DNA of 60,036 nt from Candidatus Zixiibacteriota bacterium (GTDB taxonomy: Bacteria > Zixibacteria > MSB-5A5 > GN15 > FEB-12). Shown piece after piece: positions 1 through 7,625 of this stretch. Both the position numbers and the translations under genes were made by a program. The notes beneath the pieces were generated by a model. The model was not told the origin of the DNA and did no database searches. It saw only the letters and a program-made list of their open reading frames with translations. The stretch is from contig JAHOYZ010000014.1 in NCBI GenBank assembly GCA_019038695.1, positions 1 to 60,036 on the forward strand. Reading direction: 5' to 3'. Position 1 is the stretch's first letter. Every line of letters begins with the position of its first letter.

Positions 1-1558
1 GAGAGTCATTTGCGCTTCCATCCATGTGCAGGCCATCATCGAACATTGGAAACGCCTGGTAACCGGTTCCGAAATCTACCATAGCCGTAGTTCCTGCCAG
101 ACCGGAATCAGATGTAATCGTAGAGCGGATAACGACTTGTGTATCAGACTCATGGGGTTCAGGAGGAAAGACAGTGGTTCCACTCAACGTTATCGGATAT
201 ATTTCAATGGTTGCTCCTGGCAGAAGAGTTCTACCATCAAAAGCCGGATAGTCAAGCGGGTATCTATGAACAAGAAACATCAAGGTCGCAATGGGATCTT
301 CTCCCTGGACTGTCGGGCCGGTTCTGCCATCAGGATTCTGATACAACCAGACGACCTCTCCGGCAGGATTAACCTCACGAATCAAGCCGTCGGGACCATT
401 GACCATAATGGTATTGCCGTTGATCAGACGCTGGCATCCTGATCGAACCGGAGCAAAGAATGACTCCGGTGGGTCGGCTGTGAATGACCATATTGGTGAA
501 GAGGGTTCATGAGCTATACCGGGTGGAGGAAGGGGATAGTCTCCAAACTCATCAACCGGCAGTTCAATTTCGACTACCGAGGAGTAATCCCACAGATTCC
601 CATTGTTAAAAACTAGTATATTCCCTGCACCCGGATATCCCTCGGCTGCCCAATGGGCATTGTGTTGATAGGAGAGTTGTTGATCGGTTGAGTCGCCGGC
701 CCGATAAGATTGAGGGTTACCCCAGCGATATAGAATATCCCCACCCATACCCCGGGTACCGCCGGTATGTCCGGAAGCCTGGATTGTGTTTGTGCTGTGA
801 TCTATAACCCAAAACTCATTTGCTAATCGCAGACTGATGGCAATCTGATCAAATCTGGTGTTGTAGTTGACACCATTTGCATGAAGCCAGGAGTCATATT
901 TCATGCCAAAGTTAAGATCCAGCAGTTCGGGATGATCCTCAACAACACCGTAATTGGGTTTGGTGGGATCGAAGTCCTGAATAAGATGGTCCATTATCGA
1001 CCACTCCCATACGATAATTCCCGTGGTCGGACCGGTTGGCATGACTTCAATAATCCCCTCAGCTAGAAGAAGCTCGCCACCAAACGTGGAGATATCTCCT
1101 CCTAAGGCTATGAAGTCGTCCTGGGAGAAATTCTGCCGCACATTCATAAGTACATTTCCATTGGGTAACGGCTGAATATCGTGATGCTGGCTAAAGGAAG
1201 TATCAGTACACATCCAATCCCATATCTTGTTCCCGTCCCAATCATACTTCACTAGGTGAGCTGAAATCTCTCCACCTGCGGTAACCTTACGAACCAGATC
1301 GCCAGTAGGCGAAAGATATGGAAAAGCCAAAAACGAATATGTGGTATCGTCCCACGAATGTACCACCCGTCCGAATTCATCAATCAGATAAACGCAAGAT
1401 GAATTTTGGGATGCAATCAAAGTATAACCATCTGACGATGACGTGTCATACTCAAACAAGCCAACCGTTTGCTCGGCCCGCAGAAGCGTGGTGCCCAGGC
1501 TGAATATAAAAATGGAAACGATAAGTGACACAATGTCGCGACTCTCAGGAAGTCTCAT
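1..1558 (-). CDS. Arylsulfotransferase-like secreted protein, 3' end outside window
   Basis: An open frame runs from an ATG at 1558 to the window edge, about 519 codons with no stop, so the C-terminus is missing. It begins with a signal peptide (MRLPESRDIVSLIVSIFIFS, then a hydrophobic stretch ending near RAEQ). The body resembles the arylsulfotransferase (ASST) propeller family: a GYTLIAS...VYLIDEFGRVVHSW opening, QHHDIQPLPNGNVLM, LHANGVNYN, RGMGGDILYRWGNPQ and SYQHNAHW. A GGAG lies about 10 nt before the start. ASST enzymes move sulfate between phenolic compounds in the periplasm, but many homologues in this group of bacteria have unproven substrates. It lies downstream of the FG-GAP/dockerin gene on the same strand, so both are probably exported. 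Family call fairly sure; activity unknown. Confidence 0.7.
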   Translation of the reverse strand, partial: MRLPESRDIVSLIVSIFIFSLGTTLLRAEQTVGLFEYDTSSSDGYTLIASQNSSCVYLIDEFGRVVHSWDDTTYSFLAFPYLSPTGDLVRKVTAGGEISAHLVKYDWDGNKIWDWMCTDTSFSQHHDIQPLPNGNVLMNVRQNFSQDDFIALGGDISTFGGELLLAEGIIEVMPTGPTTGIIVWEWSIMDHLIQDFDPTKPNYGVVEDHPELLDLNFGMKYDSWLHANGVNYNTRFDQIAISLRLANEFWVIDHSTNTIQASGHTGGTRGMGGDILYRWGNPQSYRAGDSTDQQLSYQHNAHWAAEGYPGAGNILVFNNGNLWDYSSVVEIELPVDEFGDYPLPPPGIAHEPSSPIWSFTADPPESFFAPVRSGCQRLINGNTIMVNGPDGLIREVNPAGEVVWLYQNPDGRTGPTVQGEDPIATLMFLVHRYPLDYPAFDGRTLLPGATIEIYPITLSGTTVFPPEPHESDTQVVIRSTITSDSGLAGTTAMVDFGTGYQAFPMFDDGLHMDGSANDS

Positions 1559-1599
1559 CTGATACAATCTCCGGTTGTCTGGACCATCAATAAACTCAC

Positions 1600-1624
1600 G
1601 CAACAACGAGAACTATCTTGTTGC
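1600..1624 (-). terminator. Hairpin between the FG-GAP gene and the ASST-like gene
   Basis: GCAACAA and TTGTTGC form a perfect 7-bp inverted repeat around an 11-nt loop in the 96-nt gap between the two exported-protein genes. No T-tract follows on the minus strand, so termination is only a possibility; it could equally be a leader structure of the ASST-like gene. Confidence 0.25.
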
Positions 1625-1654
1625 AGTCTCGATCATAATTCGGGTCAGGTTTCC

Positions 1655-3331
1655 CTACCCCTGGGGTTGGCAATTTGGCGGCGGGCCACCTCTAAACAGA
1701 AAGTCCACCATGTAAGTCAGGTCTGCGACCGTCAATCCGTTGGCGCCATCAACGTTGGCCGCCTCGATTACCGGCGGTGGCGGACCGCCTATAAAGAGGT
1801 ATTTTGTGAGGTACGTCAAATCGGCGATATTGGGACCTTCGTCATCAGCGTTTACGTCTCCGGATATGTGCCCTACAAAAACGAACCTGCCAATTGCCGT
1901 AAACGGGGAGCTGTCCAAGTACTCACCGGTTACGGTGTAAGGCAGAGCACTGATGTCAAAAAGAATTCCGTAACCTTCAATGAATTTCTTGGCATGGAAA
2001 ACAACTTCGAGAACCTCAGCATCGAAATCGGGATGAGATGGGTTCACTGCGACTGATACCGGGGTAACAGCGCCATTGATCGAGAGCGATGCGGTATTGA
2101 CGTCAGAGACAATGTAGCCGGAATCAAAATTGCCCAAGTGTAGTATTAGCTCAAGAGGATCTATGGTCTTTGAAAAGAAGCGATACATCGTATCAGGTTC
2201 AGGCGCGGTGGCCGGTATGGTCCCCCACCTGGTTTGATTGAACAGGATCGATACGTCTCCGGATTGCGAATTGGCTACGGCCAGGTCGTTGTCCAAGTCT
2301 CCATCAAGGTCGGCTGCGAAAATTGCTTTAGGACCATCACCTGCCCCAAAATCGAGTGCTGCTGCAAAAGTCCCGTCACCGTTGTTCAGTAGTACCGATA
2401 CGTTACTGGAATTTCCATTCGCAATCGCCAAGTCGTTGTCGTTATCACCATCAAAATCAGCCGATGATACGGAGCTGGGCTCATCTCCGGCTCCATACTC
2501 GATTGATGCTGCAAAGGACCCGTCACCATTGTTCAACAGGATAGAGACGTCATCAGATCTCAGATTCGCCACAGCCAGATCATTATCATTGTCACCGTCA
2601 AAATCGGCTGAGAAAACGGACCAGGGTTCAGTCCCAACACTGTAGATGCTCGAAAGGGCAAAGGTCCCATCACCAGCGTTCAAAAGGATAGCGACATCGT
2701 GTTCAACCTTATTTGCCACTGCCAGATCGTTGTCGTTGTCACCGTCGAGGTCAGCAGCGAATACTGACCAGGCACCATCGCCGGCAGCATAGTTAACTCT
2801 GGGAGCAAAGGTCCCATCGCCATTGTTAAGCAGAATAGAAACGTTATCGGATTGTCGATTAGTGACGGCAATATCGAAGTCGGTATCCCCATCAAGGTCG
2901 GCGGAGAACAGGGCTCGAGGTTTTCCTCCGGCTTGATAATTGGCCGCCGGCGCAAATGTCCCGTCACTATTATTCAACAGAACAGAGACGTTGTTCGAAT
3001 TGGCATTGGTGACCGCCAGATCATTGTCACTGTCTCCGTCAAAGTCGACAGAAATAACACCAGAGGGAAAAGCACCGGTCTCATAATGGACGGCTGGAGA
3101 GAAGATCCCAATGCTGTTATTGAGCAGGACAGAGACGTCGCCGGAAGCGCGATTGGCCACTGCGAGGTCCTTATAACCATCTCCGTTGAAGTCAGCTGAA
3201 AACACCGCTCTCGGGCCGGTTCCGACATCGTAATTGACTGCAGGGTCAAAGAGAGGATCAGCAGACAAAACGGAGCCGGTCAAAGCCAGAATGAGTAGAA
3301 GGGTTAGCAAGGTACAGGCTCTTGTAGTCAT
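1655..3331 (-). CDS. Secreted FG-GAP beta-propeller protein with C-terminal dockerin-like repeats
   Basis: The start is set at the ATG at 3331, not the longer frame to 3400, because it gives a clean signal peptide (MTTRACTLLTLLLILALTGS) and has GGAAAGAG just upstream. The mature protein contains seven near-identical units of 49 residues built on (D/N)xDGDxDxDLAVAN...VS(V/I)LLNN(G/S)DGTF. These are FG-GAP/VCBS calcium-binding blades, and seven fit one closed propeller. A beta-sandwich-like stretch of about 120 residues follows, then a paired dockerin-like tail (NIADLTYLTKYLFIGGPPP and LTVADLTYMVDFLFRGGPPP). Probable role: extracellular binding or scaffold protein; the ligand is unknown. The same C-terminal tag recurs in two genes at the right end of the window. 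Confidence 0.85.
   Translation of the reverse strand: MTTRACTLLTLLLILALTGSVLSADPLFDPAVNYDVGTGPRAVFSADFNGDGYKDLAVANRASGDVSVLLNNSIGIFSPAVHYETGAFPSGVISVDFDGDSDNDLAVTNANSNNVSVLLNNSDGTFAPAANYQAGGKPRALFSADLDGDTDFDIAVTNRQSDNVSILLNNGDGTFAPRVNYAAGDGAWSVFAADLDGDNDNDLAVANKVEHDVAILLNAGDGTFALSSIYSVGTEPWSVFSADFDGDNDNDLAVANLRSDDVSILLNNGDGSFAASIEYGAGDEPSSVSSADFDGDNDNDLAIANGNSSNVSVLLNNGDGTFAAALDFGAGDGPKAIFAADLDGDLDNDLAVANSQSGDVSILFNQTRWGTIPATAPEPDTMYRFFSKTIDPLELILHLGNFDSGYIVSDVNTASLSINGAVTPVSVAVNPSHPDFDAEVLEVVFHAKKFIEGYGILFDISALPYTVTGEYLDSSPFTAIGRFVFVGHISGDVNADDEGPNIADLTYLTKYLFIGGPPPPVIEAANVDGANGLTVADLTYMVDFLFRGGPPPNCQPQG
2230..3262 (-). repeat. Tandem 147-bp repeats coding FG-GAP blades
   Basis: Seven consecutive 147-nt units, the last one partial, encode the 49-residue blades of the propeller. 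They are recognisable at DNA level by recurrent GATCTGGC/CAGATC, GTTGTTCAG-type and CCATCAAG/CCGTCAAA blocks. Unit length is constant and differences are spread through the units, so the array is old rather than a recent expansion. Confidence 0.8.
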
Positions 3332-3425
3332 GTTGCTCTTTCCAGTAATAGGTATGTACAAAGTAGTAACGGGTGCACAAGCATAGTGGCCTGCCGACAC
3401 CTAGCAACAATATACGGGATATTTC

Positions 3426-3758
3426 TCACATGTCAAGTGTGTGATACGTCACCTCGGACGATACTGGTTGTCCAGCTGATAGTTTTTCTTTGAGCACCTC
3501 ATGCGGTGTTTTCCCTTTCAACGAACCGTGTGATCGGCTGAAGTTGTAGAAGTCTTCCCAGACCTTGAGTTTTTGCTTCAAATCAACGTCGTCAGTGTAG
3601 GTGAGTAGCTGATAGAATTCTTGCTTATCAGTCAGATGGGATCGTACGATTATGCCGTTGAGACGTGGTGTTCGTGGCCTGATGTAATCATGACGTATCC
3701 CCAAGTCGGCTAAGTGCCAATGGAACCGGGCCTGGAATTCGTGGCCATTATCTGTCAC
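3426..3758 (-). pseudogene. Remnant of an IS481/IS3-type transposase (C-terminal integrase-core part)
   Basis: The 110-residue frame matches only the end of an rve-type transposase: TDNGHEF (second catalytic Asp), GIRHDYIRPRTPRLNG, then EFYQLL and a WEDFYNFSRSHGSLKG tail. The N-terminal HTH and first catalytic Asp are absent. A stop codon lies two codons upstream of the GTG that opens the frame. Where active relatives read NGKVERSH, this copy reads NGIIVRSH, so the third catalytic acidic residue (Glu) is lost. No terminal inverted repeats were found. It is a dead fragment beside tRNA-Gln. Confidence 0.8.
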
Positions 3759-3827
3759 AAAACGTCACAAACAACCAATTCATGTTCTGGCAACTCTTGT
3801 AATTGAAAGGAGTTAGATAATGAAAAG

Positions 3828-3898
3828 CTGGGAGACAGGGATTCGAACCCCGATTCCACGGTCCAGAGCCGCGTGCCCTACCATTGGACTATCTCCCA
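3828..3898 (-). tRNA. tRNA-Gln (anticodon CTG)
   Basis: The minus strand folds as a full cloverleaf. The acceptor stem is TGGGAGA/TCTCCCA with discriminator G. The D arm is GTCCAATGGTAGGGC. The anticodon stem CGCGG/CCGTG carries loop CTCTGGA, so the anticodon is CTG after the invariant T33. The variable loop is four nt, and the T arm is CGGGG-TTCGAAT-CCCTG. CCA is not encoded; the sequence continues C-TTTT. It reads CAG codons. Confidence 0.95.
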
Positions 3899-3945
3899 GT
3901 ATGATTCACCAAAACAGTCAATAACTGTCCGGCTATGTCGGTGCC

Positions 3946-3973
3946 AATATAGATAGTTAGATCGGCTTGTCAA
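3946..3973 (-). promoter_or_regulatory. Sigma70-type promoter for tRNA-Gln
   Basis: On the minus strand TTGACA (3968-3973) and TATATT (3946-3951) are separated by 16 nt. The predicted start lies about 40 nt before the mature tRNA 5' end. The site sits in the gap after thiN, so the tRNA can be transcribed independently. Confidence 0.55.
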
Positions 3974-3983
3974 GGCTAACGTT

Positions 3984-4652
3984 TTAGTTCATCAAATCCC
4001 AACGGCGACTAAAAAGGCGCACAATCAACGCCCTGCCCTGCACTTGAAACCTCGCTCGCCGAGAAGTGATTCGATTGCGTAAACCGCGCGTCTCCCCCAA
4101 CTTCAGACTGATACCCCGCCCCCGATACTCGGTTCCGGTAATACTCAGAACGACCTTTTCCGACAACGCTAATACTGACACTGTATCCCCCACTTTATCC
4201 GTGAATGTTACAGCGCCATCAACAACCGGTCTGATCTCGTGCATGGGACTGATGATTCGAATGAGTGGTGCCTTCCGGCTCCCAGAGTCGAAAACTCCAT
4301 AAGACACGCAGTGCGTGTTGGCGAGGAGGTGGTCGATCTCTCCGACGCTTGGTTGCACAATGTCGATGGTGCGAGCGCCTATCTCAACACAATAGTCGAT
4401 GGCAAGATGCAGGTCGGTTTTGTCCTTCCGTGACGGATGACGTATAACCGTCGTTGTTTCAGGAAGATCACGTGGAAATCGTTTCAGGGAATCAAAATCA
4501 CCGATTAGAATATCAGGAAACAAACTGGCCTTGCGAAAAAAGCTGTAGCCGCCATCGACAGCCACAGTGCATTTGGAATTGCAGAATTGCCGGTAGAAAG
4601 ACATATCTTGTTGACGGTAGACACCATTCAGGAAAAGCGTGAAACCCTTCAT
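3984..4652 (-). CDS. thiN: Thiamine pyrophosphokinase (thiamine diphosphokinase)
   Basis: Transfers pyrophosphate from ATP to thiamine, making thiamine diphosphate, the cofactor of transketolase encoded 3 kb upstream. At 222 residues it has normal family length. Family features seen are AVDGGYSFFRKA, PDILIGDFDSL at residues 46-56, HPSRKDKTDLHLAIDYC at 72-88, and the GEIDHLLAN segment that lines the thiamine pocket. A short C-terminal beta domain follows. The start codon overlaps the stop of the glucokinase-like gene in an ATGA arrangement, so translation is coupled. It is the last gene of the long minus-strand run beginning at accA. Confidence 0.88.
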   Translation of the reverse strand: MKGFTLFLNGVYRQQDMSFYRQFCNSKCTVAVDGGYSFFRKASLFPDILIGDFDSLKRFPRDLPETTTVIRHPSRKDKTDLHLAIDYCVEIGARTIDIVQPSVGEIDHLLANTHCVSYGVFDSGSRKAPLIRIISPMHEIRPVVDGAVTFTDKVGDTVSVLALSEKVVLSITGTEYRGRGISLKLGETRGLRNRITSRRARFQVQGRALIVRLFSRRWDLMN

Positions 4653-5617
4653 TGCGGTTGTAGTCCCAGCGCGATACAGGCGGCACCGATGAGAGGTGTT
4701 CTTTGCTCAAGAACAACATGCACTGGTATGTCGAGCAAACGTTCTTCCATTTCGCCGCGCCGCGTGAAGCGCTCCATGAAAAAACCCTTGTCCAGAACTG
4801 TGACAATCTCGGATACGATGCTGCCACTGAGATAGATCCCGCCCAGTGTCATTCCGCGCAGAGCAAGATCGGCTGCTTCAGAAGCCAGGCAGTCTATGAA
4901 AATGTCGAGTGTTTCCTCGGCCGTTTCATTTTCTCCAGCCAGAGCCAATTCAACGATCTTGCCCGTACGGACTGAGCCTTCCTGAAACCAGTTCGGTAAT
5001 TCCAGATGACCGGAATCAGATACGAAGCGAAAAATGCGGTTCAAGCCTCGTCGGCTCACAATGTCCCCTACCTCGACCCGTGAATGCTCAGCATACAGAT
5101 ACTGCCATAGTTCGGTTTCAAGCTGGTTGCCAGGAGCAAACCCGGCGTGGGGAGATTCGGTTACAAAAGTGCTGTACCGCTCACCATCATAAACGATCAT
5201 GGTCTCGTCGAGCGAATTATTTATCGTCACCAATCCCTTGTTGGCATTCGGAATCGGATTCCCCTCATTGAGGGTATAAAAACGATCTGGTTTCAGTTCG
5301 AACAAACCCTGGGCGGCAGCGATATGCTCATTGACCAACCGCACTTGCGAAAACGGCAAACGATCAGCAATCTCCTGCCCATCGATGGGCCAGGGAAGAT
5401 ATCGCCCGGGGGATGAGTTATCGTAGATCGGACCGGATACGGCAAAACAGGCAGGCCCCGACTGTCGATCCTGATTACGTAAATAGCGTCGCACCAGCGA
5501 CTCAAAATCGTTGGCGGTATTATTCAGATCAACTTGATTGTTGAGGTGTATCTCCCCCTTGGGACGAGTTACAGTAGCAAGACGCGTAGACTTACTTGTG
5601 ACGTATCCCGCTAACAT
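4649..5617 (-). CDS. Degenerate glucokinase (Glk-family) homologue, probably catalytically impaired
   Basis: The 322-residue protein aligns end to end with bacterial glucokinase, but the signature loops are changed. The phosphate-1 motif usually GDxGGTN reads GYVTSKS. The catalytic Asp of the IND motif is Glu (LVNEHIAAAQG). The GAGTGLG loop reads TINNSLDETM. The GEGGH motif is TESPH. Fold markers remain: GPIYDN, FAPGNQLETEL, LSGSIVSE and PLIGAAC. The frame is intact and its stop overlaps the thiN start, so it is not obviously decaying. It may be a sugar-sensing or structural pseudo-kinase, or a kinase with a different substrate. Upstream of it lies a 179-nt gap in which no gene was seen. Confidence 0.65.
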   Translation of the reverse strand: MLAGYVTSKSTRLATVTRPKGEIHLNNQVDLNNTANDFESLVRRYLRNQDRQSGPACFAVSGPIYDNSSPGRYLPWPIDGQEIADRLPFSQVRLVNEHIAAAQGLFELKPDRFYTLNEGNPIPNANKGLVTINNSLDETMIVYDGERYSTFVTESPHAGFAPGNQLETELWQYLYAEHSRVEVGDIVSRRGLNRIFRFVSDSGHLELPNWFQEGSVRTGKIVELALAGENETAEETLDIFIDCLASEAADLALRGMTLGGIYLSGSIVSEIVTVLDKGFFMERFTRRGEMEERLLDIPVHVVLEQRTPLIGAACIALGLQPQ

Positions 5618-5796
5618 ACTGTCGTACTGTACATTGTGTTACGTACCTAAAGTGTTAGTTGTCCTTGTCCGATAAATCAGGACGCCAACAAAGGTCGGTT
5701 GGCTCTATCGGTGTGTTTCTACACTTCTTATACGTTAAGTATCGACAATTGGTCGGAGAAATCCGAGCAAACATTACCGGCGTTTCCTACGAACGG

Positions 5797-7557
5797 CTAT
5801 TCCAACTGTGAATCGGCTGTATCTCGACCATGTACAATTCGATTCACCCAGTATTCTTCATTGGCAATTATCATCTCAGCCGTCAGCTCTGTCTCCCGGG
5901 GGAACAATTTCACTCTTCGGTTCTTCATCGTAAATACATTAGGACGGAACGACTCCCGATAACCTTCAGGGGGATATCGATCATGGGCCATAAGCCGTTC
6001 TCCGAACGGCTTGGTTTGATGCCGCGCAATCACATAGTCATTCAAACCATAGGCATCAATAATCGCCACATGAGGAAACACCCACCCTGGAATACCGACA
6101 GTCGATGCCACCATGACCGGATAATTGCCGACCGAATGTTCGCCGGTGCGGACGTGCTCGCCTTCGGCACGTGTGACATTGGACTGTCGTTTATATTCGT
6201 AGAATATCTTGTGTTCCTGATGCCTCATACCCACGTGATGCTGGATGAGCCACCTCTGGAGATTATCGAAAGCCACACCATACCAGCGCACGAAGCCGGG
6301 AAACCGTTCGCTGATAGGTATCTGCATTATGTATGTTTCATCGCGCGTCGTGAGATTCTTCGTCATGATCCAATGGGTCCACGGCACCGGCAAGGACAAA
6401 AGGACAAACAGTCCAAGAAGGGTAACTGCCGCTCGGGGTTTGAGGTCCAGCGATGTAAGTAGCCATACGAAAGAGATGAATATTAGCGGGACCCAGAAAC
6501 TATACACGCGATACTCGAAGTGATCGCCACCGATTATTAGCGTGTAGTAAAGCAAATGGATCAGTAGGGTAGCTGTGATCACGGTAGTACAGAGCGGCCG
6601 GTTGAGTTGTGATAGTCTGCCAGCGATTCCAGCCGCAAGACCGTTATTCCCATCTTCAGGCTGCCACGATCGCTGACAGGTCCGCCTTCTTATCCATACT
6701 ACTGCAAGCCAAAGGAAGACCACCAGCCAGACCCAAAGGGCGTATTCAAGTACAAACGAGGCGAAATACCTGATCCCGGCTTCCGGCCACGCTGCAACAT
6801 GTTTCGCGTAGTACGTATTGGGAAGCCACTCGCCATACGTAAGTCGCCGCCACACCAGATGGACTGGAACAGCCATCAGGGGGATAAGGCTAAACAACGA
6901 ACGCGCTCTGTAAAGGCGGTGCTGTATGCTGGCCCGCAACCACACGGCTGCCAACACAATTGTCGCGGCTACCATAATCATGCCATCCGGCCGGGTCAGG
7001 TATGCGAAGACGGCCGCGCTGGTGAATCCAAAGAGCCAGAGGGGACGGTATTTAGTAGTAAAAACACCGATCACAACCCAGAGCATCAGGCTAAAGTTGA
7101 ACATTGCCGTCTCCAAACCGGAGCTGGTCCAGGCCAGAAACGTCCTATTGCTGAGAGTTCCCGCTAGGATCACCGCGAGGAAAACCAAGCGAAGACCGCT
7201 CAACTGCTTGCTTAGGCGCATACGCCGTACGGCTCGAATTGTGAGTAGTAACGTACCCCCGGAAAATAACAGTGATAAGCTGTTGGCCACTTGGGGAGGC
7301 ATCAAACCGAAAACCCGCCAAACCAGATCCAGCACCACAACCCACAGAAAGCTAGTATAGCCTTCCACCGGACGAAATGGTGGCGGATTCCATGTATAAC
7401 CGTACCCCAAGATGCTGTTGCTGACATACCTGAAAGCGATAAAGGCATCATCAGTCAGGAACCAGAACAGTTGCCACCCGAGATATAGACCAACGGCCGA
7501 CCCCATCACAATGATCGTTAAGAAAACGTTTGTCCGATGTGACTCCGACACAATCAC
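5797..7557 (-). CDS. Multi-pass GT-C glycosyltransferase, AftB-like
   Basis: 586 residues with about ten hydrophobic membrane spans. An N-terminal DDAFIAFRYVSN motif after the first span and a WNPPPFRPVEGYTSFLW motif follow the DDA(Y/F)I...VEGYT pattern of polyprenyl-phosphate-sugar-dependent GT-C enzymes such as mycobacterial AftB. The C-terminal soluble part contains IPGWVFPHVAIIDAYGLND, another family hallmark. Predicted to transfer a lipid-linked sugar on the outer face of the inner membrane; donor and acceptor are unknown. It starts with GTG and lies 68 nt after tkt. Confidence 0.7.
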   Translation of the reverse strand: MIVSESHRTNVFLTIIVMGSAVGLYLGWQLFWFLTDDAFIAFRYVSNSILGYGYTWNPPPFRPVEGYTSFLWVVVLDLVWRVFGLMPPQVANSLSLLFSGGTLLLTIRAVRRMRLSKQLSGLRLVFLAVILAGTLSNRTFLAWTSSGLETAMFNFSLMLWVVIGVFTTKYRPLWLFGFTSAAVFAYLTRPDGMIMVAATIVLAAVWLRASIQHRLYRARSLFSLIPLMAVPVHLVWRRLTYGEWLPNTYYAKHVAAWPEAGIRYFASFVLEYALWVWLVVFLWLAVVWIRRRTCQRSWQPEDGNNGLAAGIAGRLSQLNRPLCTTVITATLLIHLLYYTLIIGGDHFEYRVYSFWVPLIFISFVWLLTSLDLKPRAAVTLLGLFVLLSLPVPWTHWIMTKNLTTRDETYIMQIPISERFPGFVRWYGVAFDNLQRWLIQHHVGMRHQEHKIFYEYKRQSNVTRAEGEHVRTGEHSVGNYPVMVASTVGIPGWVFPHVAIIDAYGLNDYVIARHQTKPFGERLMAHDRYPPEGYRESFRPNVFTMKNRRVKLFPRETELTAEMIIANEEYWVNRIVHGRDTADSQLE

Positions 7558-7625
7558 CTTAGAGCGCTACTTGCTGTATGCCTGGTCTGCCTCTTCGCGG
7601 TTCTCTTACACTTGGAAAGAATCCC

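Noticed and set aside
2238-3199. Several plus-strand open frames opposite the FG-GAP gene
   Set aside because: They are shadows created by the repeated codon pattern of the propeller on the other strand.
3828-3898. tRNA placement one base longer at each end (CTGGGAG/CTCCCAG pairing)
   Set aside because: That frame shifts position 1 and leaves C as discriminator; the TGGGAGA/TCTCCCA pairing with discriminator G fits known tRNA-Gln.
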